Of a stretch of DNA of 64,000 bases, positions 27,507-36,337 are shown piece by piece. The position numbers and the translations under genes are program-made. Source of the stretch: an uncultured Psychroserpens sp. (lineage in GTDB: Bacteria; Bacteroidota; Bacteroidia; Flavobacteriales; Flavobacteriaceae); assembly GCF_947501425.1 (NCBI RefSeq), contig NZ_CANMVN010000006.1, positions 222,960 through 286,959 of the forward strand. The letters run 5' to 3'. Each line of letters starts with the position of its first letter. The stretch's first letter is position 1. The notes under the pieces are model-generated. The model saw only the letters and a program-made list of their open reading frames with translations. It was not told the origin of the DNA and did not search any database.

Positions 27507-28778
27507 ATGGCAGTAGATTTACTACTAGGATTACAATGGGGCGACGAAGGCAAAGGAAAAATTGTTGATGTACTCACCTCCAAATACAACATTATTGCAC
27601 GTTTTCAAGGTGGTCCAAATGCAGGACACACACTAGAATTTGATGGTATTAAACACGTATTGAGAACTATTCCTTCAGGAATTTTTCACGATGATTCAAT
27701 AAATGTCATTGGTAACGGTGTTGTTATTGATCCTGTGGTATTTGTTCAGGAATTAGATGGCTTAGATAAATTTGATTTGGATTATAAGTCAAAATTAATC
27801 ATATCTAGAAAAGCCCATGTTATTTTACCAACCCATCGTTTGTTAGATGCAGCTTCTGAAACTTCTAAAGGGAAAGCTAAAATTGGTTCTACTTTAAAAG
27901 GTATCGGACCAACATACATGGATAAAACTGGTCGTAACGGAATTAGAATAGGAGATCTTGAATTAGACAACTGGAAAGAAAAATACAGAACACTTGCTAA
28001 TAAACATGAGGCCATGATAGGATTCTACAATGTAGATATCCAATATGATCTTAAAGAAATGGAAGATGAATTCTTTGCAGCTGTAGAACGCCTTAAAGAA
28101 TTACAGTTTATTGATAGCGAAGAATATTTAAACCAAGCTTTAAAAAACGGAAAACCAATTTTAGCCGAAGGTGCTCAGGGATCGCTGTTAGATATTGACT
28201 TCGGAACCTATCCGTTTGTGACATCCTCTAACACAACAGCCTCTGGAGCCTGTACAGGTTTGGGTGTTGCTCCTAACAAGATTGGTGAAGTCTTCGGGAT
28301 TTTCAAAGCCTATACTACTCGTGTTGGTTCTGGTCCATTTCCTACTGAATTATTTGACGAAACAGGTGCAGAAATGGCACGAATTGGTCATGAGTTTGGT
28401 GCAGTTACTGGTCGCCCAAGACGTTGTGGATGGTTAGATCTTGTTGCTCTCAAATATGCATGTCAGGTTAATGGTGTTACACAATTAAGTATGATGAAAG
28501 GCGACGTGCTTTCTGGCTTTAAAACTTTAAAAGTGTGTACTGCATACAAATACAAAGGTGAAACTATCACACACTTACCGTTTAATATTGAAGACGAAAA
28601 CGTCACTCCTATCTATACAGAATTTAAAGGCTGGAAGGAAGATCTAACAAAAATGCGAGAGGTATCTCAGTTTCCAAAAGAACTAAATGAGTACATTGAG
28701 TTTCTTGAGAAAGAACTAGAAATACCTATCACTATTGTTTCTGTTGGTCCAGATAGAACTCAGACCATCAATAGGTAG
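27507..28778 (+). CDS. purA: Adenylosuccinate synthase
   Basis: The 423-residue length and motifs match PurA, which joins IMP and aspartate using GTP in AMP synthesis. The N-terminal WGDEGKGK (residues 11-18) phosphate loop, GGPNAGHT, and GPTYMDKTGRNGIR are present, as are the EGAQGSLLDIDFGTYPFVT block and VTGRPRRCGWLDLV. All expected catalytic segments are visible. The ATG at 27507 starts MAVDLLLGLQWGDEG. It follows the fur-like gene by 9 bp. An AT-only hairpin at 28815-28836 after the stop could be a weak terminator. Confidence 0.97.
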   Translation: MAVDLLLGLQWGDEGKGKIVDVLTSKYNIIARFQGGPNAGHTLEFDGIKHVLRTIPSGIFHDDSINVIGNGVVIDPVVFVQELDGLDKFDLDYKSKLIISRKAHVILPTHRLLDAASETSKGKAKIGSTLKGIGPTYMDKTGRNGIRIGDLELDNWKEKYRTLANKHEAMIGFYNVDIQYDLKEMEDEFFAAVERLKELQFIDSEEYLNQALKNGKPILAEGAQGSLLDIDFGTYPFVTSSNTTASGACTGLGVAPNKIGEVFGIFKAYTTRVGSGPFPTELFDETGAEMARIGHEFGAVTGRPRRCGWLDLVALKYACQVNGVTQLSMMKGDVLSGFKTLKVCTAYKYKGETITHLPFNIEDENVTPIYTEFKGWKEDLTKMREVSQFPKELNEYIEFLEKELEIPITIVSVGPDRTQTINR

Positions 28779-28836
28779 TCAAAGATCGCATCTATTAAAA
28801 ATCTGTTAAGGCATACTATTACCAAGAGATAATAGT

Positions 28837-28844
28837 TATTTTTG
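28837..28844 (+). promoter_or_regulatory. Candidate -7 box for the OstA-like gene
   Basis: TATTTTTG matches TAnnTTTG and ends 17 bp before the TTG start of the OstA-like gene. No -33 TTG at good spacing. It overlaps the foot of the weak AT hairpin after purA. Confidence 0.35.
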
Positions 28845-28861
28845 GAGCAAAACATGTTACC

Positions 28862-30655
28862 TTGAATCTAGTTTTTAGATATATTCTTATTATTCTGTGT
28901 TGTTTTTCAGCAGTACGCTCCTATTCTCAAGAACCCAAGAAAATTTTCATTGAATATTCTGGGTTTACAGTCAAAGACACGCTTTCAGGTCCAAACGTAG
29001 TTACCTTTGTTAGAAGTGATCAATCTCAAATTCATATTGTACATGAAGGTGTTGATATGTGGTGTGATAAAGCGATTTATTACCAAAAAGAAGATTTTAT
29101 TGAAGCGTTCAATAATGTTAGAATGCAACAAGGCGATACCATTAATATGACGTCCAAATATGTGGAGTATAGTGGAATCACGCAATTAGCCTTTGCAGCA
29201 GGAGATGTTGTACTTACCGAACCACAATCTACATTAACCACAGATACGCTTTTTTTTAACAGAGTAACACAACAAGCCTATTATAAAAGTAAAGGAAAGG
29301 TCGTTAGAGACTCATCCGGAACCATCACCAGTCAGATTGGTCGTTATTACATGGATACAAGTAAATACCGATTCTTAAAAGATGTTGTGTTGGTAAATCC
29401 TGAATACACTTTAAATACCAATCAGTTAGATTTTTATTCAGAAAGCGGACATGCCTACATGTATGGTCCTTCAACCATAGTAGGAGACTCGAGTAAGATT
29501 TACTGTGAACGCGGATTCTACAATACTAATAACGATACTGGTTACTTTCTCAAAAATTCTAAAATCAATTATAACAATCGTGAGGTTATAGGTGATAGTA
29601 TGTATTTTGACAGAACACGAAGTTTTGCCTCTGCCACCAATAACATTAAAGTTACAGATACTATTAATAAAAGCATTGTTAAAGGACATTACGCCGAAGT
29701 ATTTAGAGCTAAAGATTCAGTCTTTATCACCAAACGCGCATTAGCGATAACTGTTCAGGAAAACGATTCAATATACATACATGCCGATACTTTAATGGTT
29801 ACTGGTAAACCTGAACATCGCATTACCAGAGCCTATTTCAATGCAAAAATGTATAAGAGTGATATGAGCGGAAAAGCCGACTCTATTCACGCCGATCACA
29901 AAACAGGCCTTACACAATTGATCAATCTGAAACGTTTCAATACAGGTGATGATTTTTCAGTAAAGCGCAGACCAGTCCTCTGGAATTTAGGAAATCAAAT
30001 GACAGGAGATTCAATTCACCTGATCTCAAACGTTGAAAAAGAAGAACTCGATTCACTTAAGGTGTTTGATAATGCGTTTCTCATAAGTAAAGATTCCTTA
30101 GGCGATGGCTTTAATCAAATTAAAGGTCAGAAATTAATAGGATTATTTAAAGATAATGAACTCTACAATGTAGATATCATTAAAAATGCTGAAATCATTT
30201 TCTACACCAGAAATGATGAGGACTCTCTAATTGGTATTAATAAATCAAAATCTGGAAGCATTAATCTTCAGTTTGATGGCCCTTACAAGATTGTAACGCT
30301 TATCAATCAAGTGGATGGCGATATTTATCCCGAATCCCAGTTTCCGAAAAATGCTAGAAAATTTCGTGGTTTTGATTGGCGAGGTGATGAACAACCCAAA
30401 AGTGTAGAAGATTTGTTTAGCGATGATCCTCCTCTAGTCCTTCCAAAGATAAAAGGCTTAGATCCTTATGTGGAAGACGAGGAGTTTATAGATGACGCAC
30501 TGTTGAAACGTGTTGACGCAGCTGAAAAAGTTGACAAGGATAAGATCAATAAAGCTGCTAGGCGAATATCAGTTGAAGAGAAAAAACCAAAAGAGAAAAA
30601 GGATGTTAAGCCTTTACAAGAGATAAAACCTTTGATTAAAACAAAAGATAATTGA
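28862..30655 (+). CDS. OstA/LptA-like periplasmic protein
   Basis: The product is 597 residues with a signal peptide (about 1-22, LVFRYILIILCCFSAVRSYSQ). The region after it shows repeated beta strands of the LptA/OstA type, such as IHIVHEGVDMWCDKAIYYQKED, NVRMQQGDTINMTSKYVEYSG and AAGDVVLTEPQSTLTTDTLFF, and the tail is Lys/Glu-rich. LptA-like proteins bridge the periplasm in LPS transport; Bacteroidota encode a long OstA-like form. No in-frame ATG precedes the signal peptide, so TTG at 28862 is the start. The stop TGA shares its A with the ATG of the aminotransferase gene, so the two are translationally coupled. Confidence 0.85.
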   Translation: MNLVFRYILIILCCFSAVRSYSQEPKKIFIEYSGFTVKDTLSGPNVVTFVRSDQSQIHIVHEGVDMWCDKAIYYQKEDFIEAFNNVRMQQGDTINMTSKYVEYSGITQLAFAAGDVVLTEPQSTLTTDTLFFNRVTQQAYYKSKGKVVRDSSGTITSQIGRYYMDTSKYRFLKDVVLVNPEYTLNTNQLDFYSESGHAYMYGPSTIVGDSSKIYCERGFYNTNNDTGYFLKNSKINYNNREVIGDSMYFDRTRSFASATNNIKVTDTINKSIVKGHYAEVFRAKDSVFITKRALAITVQENDSIYIHADTLMVTGKPEHRITRAYFNAKMYKSDMSGKADSIHADHKTGLTQLINLKRFNTGDDFSVKRRPVLWNLGNQMTGDSIHLISNVEKEELDSLKVFDNAFLISKDSLGDGFNQIKGQKLIGLFKDNELYNVDIIKNAEIIFYTRNDEDSLIGINKSKSGSINLQFDGPYKIVTLINQVDGDIYPESQFPKNARKFRGFDWRGDEQPKSVEDLFSDDPPLVLPKIKGLDPYVEDEEFIDDALLKRVDAAEKVDKDKINKAARRISVEEKKPKEKKDVKPLQEIKPLIKTKDN

Positions 30656-31836
30656 TGAAAGAAGATTTCTTCAAATATCAAGCTCAAACTACACCTCACC
30701 CTTTAGGAATGACGATTTCACATGCTGAAGGGACTTATATTTACGATTCAAATCAAAAATCATATTTAGATTTTGTTGCAGGTGTTTCTGCGTGCAGTCT
30801 TGGCCATAAACACCCAAAAGTAGTTCGTGCGATTAAAGACCAATTAGATCGTTATTTACACGTAATGGTTTATGGAGAATACATTCAGGAACCTGCTGTA
30901 AAACTCACTAGACTATTAGCTTCTCACCTACCTGAATCACTACAAAAAACATACCTGACTAACTCAGGGACTGAGGCAATAGATGGTGCTATTAAATTAG
31001 CAAGACGTGTGACAGGAAGAAGTGAAATCATAGCAGCTCATCATGCCTATCATGGTAATACAATGGGAGCATTGAGTGTCATGGGCTTTGAAGAACGAAA
31101 GCAAGTGTTTAGACCACTAATTCCCGATGTGCGATTTATCAAGTTCAATGACCAAAACGATCTGTCACACATAACTAGTAAAACAGCAGCTGTCATCTTA
31201 GAGACCATACAAGGTGGTGCTGGTTTTATAGAGCCTGTCAATGGTTATTTAGAAAACGTTAGAGCTAAGTGCGACGCTGTAGGAGCACTATTGATCTTAG
31301 ACGAGATACAACCCGGTATTGGACGAACTGGTAAACTCTTTGGTTTTGAACATTATAATTGTATTCCTGATATTCTTGTTACTGGTAAAGGTCTGGGTGG
31401 CGGAATGCCTATAGGTGCCTTTACATCCTCTGCTGAATATATGAACTTACTTCAAGACAATCCTAAGCTAGGTCATATTACCACCTTTGGTGGTCACCCA
31501 GTTATTGCTGCTGCTGCTCATGCTACTTTAAAGGAAATCACTGAAAGTAATTTGATAGCTAAAACATTAGAAAAAGAGCAACTCATTCGTAAGCATCTAC
31601 AACATCCTTTAATTTCTGAAATTAGAGGAAGAGGTTTAATGTTAGCTGCTATCACCAACTCTCCTGATATCACAAATGAGGTCATTATGAAGTGTCAAGA
31701 TGAAGGATTAATCTTGTTTTGGCTACTTTTTGAACCATGTGCAATCCGAATTACGCCGCCTTTGACTATTTCAAATGATGAAATTATTAAAGGATGTAAG
31801 ATTATAACTCAGGTTTTAGATTCTATTTCGGCATAG
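30655..31836 (+). CDS. Class III PLP-dependent aminotransferase
   Basis: The 393-residue protein has the class III aminotransferase motifs: NSGTEAIDGAIKLAR, AHHAYHGNTMGALS, LILDEIQPGIGRTG and the PLP-lysine segment LVTGKGLGGGMPIGAF. It is similar to acetylornithine/4-aminobutyrate-type enzymes often labelled 'aspartate aminotransferase family'; the substrate cannot be read from sequence. The ATG at 30655 overlaps the OstA-like gene's TGA by one base; an in-frame TTG just before it would add one residue. It is not the DegT-type aminotransferase (KdnA) that would partner KdnB. No terminator seen. Confidence 0.92.
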   Translation: MKEDFFKYQAQTTPHPLGMTISHAEGTYIYDSNQKSYLDFVAGVSACSLGHKHPKVVRAIKDQLDRYLHVMVYGEYIQEPAVKLTRLLASHLPESLQKTYLTNSGTEAIDGAIKLARRVTGRSEIIAAHHAYHGNTMGALSVMGFEERKQVFRPLIPDVRFIKFNDQNDLSHITSKTAAVILETIQGGAGFIEPVNGYLENVRAKCDAVGALLILDEIQPGIGRTGKLFGFEHYNCIPDILVTGKGLGGGMPIGAFTSSAEYMNLLQDNPKLGHITTFGGHPVIAAAAHATLKEITESNLIAKTLEKEQLIRKHLQHPLISEIRGRGLMLAAITNSPDITNEVIMKCQDEGLILFWLLFEPCAIRITPPLTISNDEIIKGCKIITQVLDSISA

Positions 31837-32005
31837 TTTATGCAATACAACCAAAGTGTTAATGATCTGATTTACAAGACGTATAACTGCACTATGTTAA
31901 TTTATACTCCAAGTGTTAATTATTTTGTTGAAAACAATAAACTAAAAAATCAAAATTTTTAGTCGATAAGAGTACTTTTATTTAAACGAACAACGCTATT
32001 TGCTT

Positions 32006-33409
32006 ATGGAGTTTGGTCTACCTGAGGACAACAATAAAATTTCGCTTACACGATTTGAATCAATGCTCAAAACTAACAACGTTTTGTTCTTTGATTCTGC
32101 AGAATTCGAAAATATAATACATCATTACCTGGAGACAGGTAAAATAGCTTTGGCTAAAAAGGCTGTTAAATTAGGTCTTGAGCAACACCCTTCCTCTATT
32201 AATCTGAAATTATTTCAAACAGAGATTTATGTTTTAGAAAACAAGTTTGAAGAAGCCGACAAAATATTAGACAAGTTACATACACTAGAACCGAATAACG
32301 AAGAGATATTTATTCAAAAAGCAAACGTACTGTCCAAACAGGATATGCATGAAAAAGCGGTAAACACTTTACTTATTGCCTTAGATTTAGCTAGTGACGA
32401 TGAAGGTATAGGTGATTTATACGCTCTTATTGGAATGGAATACCTGTTTCTAGATCAGTTTAATAACGCCAGAATTTATTTCAAAAAATGTCTTGAAATT
32501 GACATGGAAGACTATTCTGCGCTATACAATGTGATCTATTGTTATGACTTCTTAGATGAAAACGAAGACGCAATTAATTTTCTTAACACCTATTTAGACA
32601 AGAATCCATATTGCGAAGTAGCCTGGCATCAATTAGGTCGCCAATATTTTACTACAAAAGCATATGATAAGGCATTAGCTGCTTTTGATTTCGCCATCAT
32701 TTCTGATGATAGCTTTGTTGGTGCATACCTTGAAAAAGGAAAAGTTCTAGAAAAGAAGAAGCAATATACAGAAGCTATTGAAAATTATAAAATCACGCTG
32801 GCACTAGATGAACCGACTTCATTTGCATTACTTAGAATCGGATTTTGTTATGAGAAGCTAGGTAATGAAGATTTAGCAGTACAGTATTTTTATAAAACCG
32901 TACATGAGGATCCTTTATTGGATAAAGGCTGGATTGCAATCACCAAGTTCTACAACAAGAAGCAAAATTATCAAAAAGCACTTTTTTATATCAATAAAGC
33001 TATTAATATTGATGGGGAAAATGTAGTATACTGGAAATTATACGCACAAATCAATCATAGATTAAATTTTCTGGAGGAAGCAGAACGTGGTTATAAAAAA
33101 GCATTAGACCTAGGGAATTATGAGCTACAAACATGGCTATCTAGAGCAGATATCTTGATAGCTTTAGGTGAATATGATGCCTCAGTCATTAATCTTATTC
33201 AAGCTGCAGAATTTTATCCGGAAACAGCAGAGATTGAATTCCGTTTAGCGGGTTTACACTTTACGCTTCATGAAAGTCAAAAAGGTCATTACCACTTGAA
33301 GAATGCCTTATTGCTTAACAAAGAATATGAGTTCATTATTGAAGAGTTGTTTCCAAATGTACTCTTGAAACCTTCTGTTAAGCAAATCATATCTGAGGCA
33401 AAAAAATAA
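32006..33409 (+). CDS. Tetratricopeptide-repeat protein
   Basis: The 467-residue protein is made largely of TPR helices (about 60-440), for example AKKAVKLGLEQHPSSINLKL, AWHQLGRQYFTTKAYDKALAAF and AYLEKGKVLEKKKQYTEAIE. About ten repeats can be aligned by eye. There is no signal peptide, so it is probably a cytoplasmic scaffold. A TTG at 32000 is in frame, but ATG 32006 (MEFGLPEDN) is the better start. Single gene, 169 bp after the aminotransferase gene and 96 bp before the DUF368 pair. Confidence 0.9.
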   Translation: MEFGLPEDNNKISLTRFESMLKTNNVLFFDSAEFENIIHHYLETGKIALAKKAVKLGLEQHPSSINLKLFQTEIYVLENKFEEADKILDKLHTLEPNNEEIFIQKANVLSKQDMHEKAVNTLLIALDLASDDEGIGDLYALIGMEYLFLDQFNNARIYFKKCLEIDMEDYSALYNVIYCYDFLDENEDAINFLNTYLDKNPYCEVAWHQLGRQYFTTKAYDKALAAFDFAIISDDSFVGAYLEKGKVLEKKKQYTEAIENYKITLALDEPTSFALLRIGFCYEKLGNEDLAVQYFYKTVHEDPLLDKGWIAITKFYNKKQNYQKALFYINKAINIDGENVVYWKLYAQINHRLNFLEEAERGYKKALDLGNYELQTWLSRADILIALGEYDASVINLIQAAEFYPETAEIEFRLAGLHFTLHESQKGHYHLKNALLLNKEYEFIIEELFPNVLLKPSVKQIISEAKK

Positions 33410-33505
33410 GTCCGTTGCTTAGCATTTCGCAAAAAAATCATTCTTTTTAAGTAAGAAAATACTCGTGTATGTTTCATACCTTTACCCAGATTATCAAAAC
33501 ATAGA

Positions 33506-34498
33506 ATGCAAAGAAAACTCAAGGATTATATTTTTTTAACACTGAAAGGAGCTGCTATGGGAGCTGCTGATGCTGTACCTGGCGTATCTGGTGGTACTAT
33601 TGCGCTTATTTCTGGTATTTATGAAGAGCTCATTTCCACAATTGGAAGTGTGGATTTATCTCTTCTGAAAACACTACGAAAAGAAGGCTTTAAAGCGTTT
33701 TGGACACAATTGAATGGGAACTTCTTATTAGCACTGCTATCTGGTATCGGGATTAGCTTTGTAGTTTTTATGCGTATTGCAAAGTATCTACTTGAGCAAC
33801 ATCCTATCCTAATTTGGTCGTTCTTTTTTGGTCTTATCATTGCCAGTATATTTTTTGTAGGAAAACAAATAAAACGGTGGAATATTGGCACATTTACAGC
33901 TATAATTATTGGTGCACTTGTAGCGTTCTATGTTTCTACCTTACCTTCGTTAGGTGCTAATGACAATCCTTATTTCTTATTCATAGCAGGAGCAATCGCT
34001 ATTTGCGCAATGATTTTACCTGGGATTTCCGGTTCTTTCATCTTAGTCATTTTAGGTGCGTATAAAACCTTAAGTGATGCGCTACACGATTTTGATGTCA
34101 AAAAAATAATGATTTTCATAATTGGAGCACTTGTTGGATTGTTGAGTTTCAGTCGCGTTTTAAAGTGGCTATTTAAAAACTATTACAATACTACTTTAGC
34201 ATTACTAACTGGATTTATAATTGGTTCTTTAAATAAAGTTTGGCCTTGGAAAAAAACCATTTCAGTATTGAACAGTGATACTGGTACAGTAGAAGAGTTT
34301 AGTAAGATTTCAGATGTAGGTACGCTTTCCATTTACCAACAACAAACCAATGATTTTGAAACCTATAAAACCGTTTTAGAAGAAAGTATTTGGTCATCGT
34401 CTTATGCTGGTGATTCTCAAATTTGGTACGCGATTTTATTAATGACTTTAGGCTTTTTAACCATTTTTATTCTTGAAAAAATTGGTACAAAACACTAA
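33506..34498 (+). CDS. DUF368 membrane protein (first of a tandem pair)
   Basis: The 330-residue protein has about nine membrane segments and the DUF368 signatures GAAMGAADAVPGVSGGTIALISGIYEEL (residues about 12-39) and MILPGISGSFILVILGAYK (about 171-189). DUF368 proteins belong to the family recently linked to undecaprenyl-phosphate or C55-lipid carrier recycling in the PopT group, which I state as family knowledge and not proven here. It is followed after 4 bp by a paralogue, and then by aroE. The two copies share both glycine-proline signatures, so a tandem duplication is likely. Confidence 0.93.
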   Translation: MQRKLKDYIFLTLKGAAMGAADAVPGVSGGTIALISGIYEELISTIGSVDLSLLKTLRKEGFKAFWTQLNGNFLLALLSGIGISFVVFMRIAKYLLEQHPILIWSFFFGLIIASIFFVGKQIKRWNIGTFTAIIIGALVAFYVSTLPSLGANDNPYFLFIAGAIAICAMILPGISGSFILVILGAYKTLSDALHDFDVKKIMIFIIGALVGLLSFSRVLKWLFKNYYNTTLALLTGFIIGSLNKVWPWKKTISVLNSDTGTVEEFSKISDVGTLSIYQQQTNDFETYKTVLEESIWSSSYAGDSQIWYAILLMTLGFLTIFILEKIGTKH

Positions 34499-34502
34499 TT
34501 AA

Positions 34503-35519
34503 ATGCAAAGCACCAGAACTCTTAAAGATAGAATTTTCCTAATTATTAAAGGACTCGGAATGGGAGCTGCCAATAAAGTCCCTGGAGTGTCTGGTGGTGT
34601 TGTTGCTTTTGTTGCAGGATTTTATGAAGAATTCATCTATTCGTTGCAACGTGTTAACAAAACAGCCTTTAAGTTGCTTTTCAACGGTAGATTTAAAAGC
34701 TTCTATCAATATATTAATGGTAAGTTTTTAGTGCTTTTGTTCTTCGGAATGATTGTAAGCTACTTCAGTGTCTCAAAGATTTTAGACTACTTCCTTAAAA
34801 ATTATGAACTGTATGTTTGGAGTTTATTCTTCGGAATGATATTAGGCTCAATCTACTACATTAATAAAGATTTTAAAGACTGGAATACCAAGAGTATTAT
34901 ATCACTAGCTGTTGGAATCATTCTAGGAGTTGGCATAAGTTTTCTGGATCCAGCTACAGAAAATGACAACTTAATTTTTGTGTTCTTTTGTGGAATTATA
35001 AGTGTTTCAGGAATGACATTACCTGGATTTTCGGGCTCCTTTATTCTCATTCTACTCGGTAACTATGTATTATTACTCGTAGATTCTGTCAATGCCTTAT
35101 ACGATACCTTTGCTGAAATTTTTACTGGTGATTTCAGTTTCGTTGAAAATGAAATAAGAATGCGACTACTAAAAGTGTTAGGAATGTTCACTTTAGGATC
35201 TGTTACTGGTCTGGTTACATTCTCACATGTACTTAATTATGTATTACATCATTATAAAAGTATTACCATAGCTTCAATAATTGGTTTTATTATTGGTTCG
35301 TTAGGTGTGGTTTGGCCTTGGAAACGAACACTATATAAAACACAGGAAGACGGTTCTTTTTTATTGGATTCCAGAGGAGAAAAAATCATTTCCAATTATG
35401 AACGCTTTTTACCAGAGTTTAATACCGAAACCTATATCGCTATTGGATATGTTGCCCTTGGTATACTAGTTGTTCTGGCATTAGAGTGGTATGGTCAACG
35501 CACAAATAAAATCAAATAA
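34503..35519 (+). CDS. DUF368 membrane protein (second of a tandem pair)
   Basis: The 338-residue protein parallels its upstream neighbour: GLGMGAANKVPGVSGGVVAFVAGFYEEF near residue 20, MTLPGFSGSFILILLGNYV near 170, and a C-terminal FIIGSLGVVWPWKRT matching the neighbour's FIIGSLNKVWPWKKT. It is predicted to be an inner-membrane protein with about nine spans. The first and second copies have clearly diverged in sequence, suggesting an old duplication and possible subfunctions or a heterodimer. The aroE start overlaps its stop by one base (TAATG). Confidence 0.93.
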   Translation: MQSTRTLKDRIFLIIKGLGMGAANKVPGVSGGVVAFVAGFYEEFIYSLQRVNKTAFKLLFNGRFKSFYQYINGKFLVLLFFGMIVSYFSVSKILDYFLKNYELYVWSLFFGMILGSIYYINKDFKDWNTKSIISLAVGIILGVGISFLDPATENDNLIFVFFCGIISVSGMTLPGFSGSFILILLGNYVLLLVDSVNALYDTFAEIFTGDFSFVENEIRMRLLKVLGMFTLGSVTGLVTFSHVLNYVLHHYKSITIASIIGFIIGSLGVVWPWKRTLYKTQEDGSFLLDSRGEKIISNYERFLPEFNTETYIAIGYVALGILVVLALEWYGQRTNKIK

Positions 35520-36259
35520 TGTCTAGATTAGGTTTATTAGGAAAAGATATATCGTATTCGTTTTCTGCAGGTTACTTTACTAAGAAATTTGAGGAAGAAC
35601 GATTAGCATTCACCTATGAGAATTTTGATATGGAAGCTATTTCAGAATTTCCAAATCTCATTAGAAACAATCCTGATATTGTAGGCCTCAATGTAACCAT
35701 TCCATACAAGGAACAAATCATTCCCTTTTTAGATTCTCTGGACAAAAAGGCCAAAAAAATTGGTGCTGTAAACACTATAACTTTTGACAATAAAGGACGA
35801 TTGAGAGGCTATAATACAGATTGTTACGGTTTCAAAAAATCTATCAAACCCTATCTGAAAAAACATCACAAAAAAGCATTAATTCTTGGTACAGGAGGCG
35901 CCTCAAAAGCTATAGCCTACACGCTTAAAAAGCTAAACATAAAATTTGATTATGTTTCGAGAACAAAAAAAGAACATGCAAAGTTTACGTATGATAGTTT
36001 AACAGCTGACGATATCAATACTTACAAACTCATAATCAATTGCTCTCCAGTTGGCACACATCCAGATATAGAAGCCTGTCCAGATATTCCATATACTGCA
36101 ATTACAGATCAACACCTACTCTACGATTTAATCTACAACCCGAAAGAAACAAAATTTCTAGCACAAGGAAAGCGCCAAAATGCTCAGATTAGTAATGGTT
36201 ACCAAATGCTAGTATATCAAGCCGAAAAAGCCTGGGAAATTTGGAATTCAACTTTTTAA
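35519..36259 (+). CDS. aroE: Shikimate dehydrogenase
   Basis: The 246-residue protein is slightly shorter than typical AroE but has the key segments: GLLGKDISYSFSAGYF (substrate loop), GLNVTIPYKEQIIPFLD with the catalytic Lys, AVNTITFD, the NADPH-binding GTGGASKAIAYTL, and NCSPVGTHP. It reduces 3-dehydroshikimate to shikimate in aromatic amino-acid synthesis. The ATG overlaps the upstream DUF368 stop. The NADPH-loop is followed by a YVSRTKKE segment consistent with NADP preference. Confidence 0.94.
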   Translation: MSRLGLLGKDISYSFSAGYFTKKFEEERLAFTYENFDMEAISEFPNLIRNNPDIVGLNVTIPYKEQIIPFLDSLDKKAKKIGAVNTITFDNKGRLRGYNTDCYGFKKSIKPYLKKHHKKALILGTGGASKAIAYTLKKLNIKFDYVSRTKKEHAKFTYDSLTADDINTYKLIINCSPVGTHPDIEACPDIPYTAITDQHLLYDLIYNPKETKFLAQGKRQNAQISNGYQMLVYQAEKAWEIWNSTF

Positions 36260-36337
36260 AGGTCATTTGAGAAGTTCTTTTTTGTAAATCAGTCGCTTGT
36301 TAGTATATTAGCCTTTTAACATTAAACACATTGAAAG

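Noticed and set aside
28815..28836. Hairpin after purA
   Set aside because: The 7-bp stem is A/T except for one C-G pair, the T run is broken; too weak for a firm terminator call.
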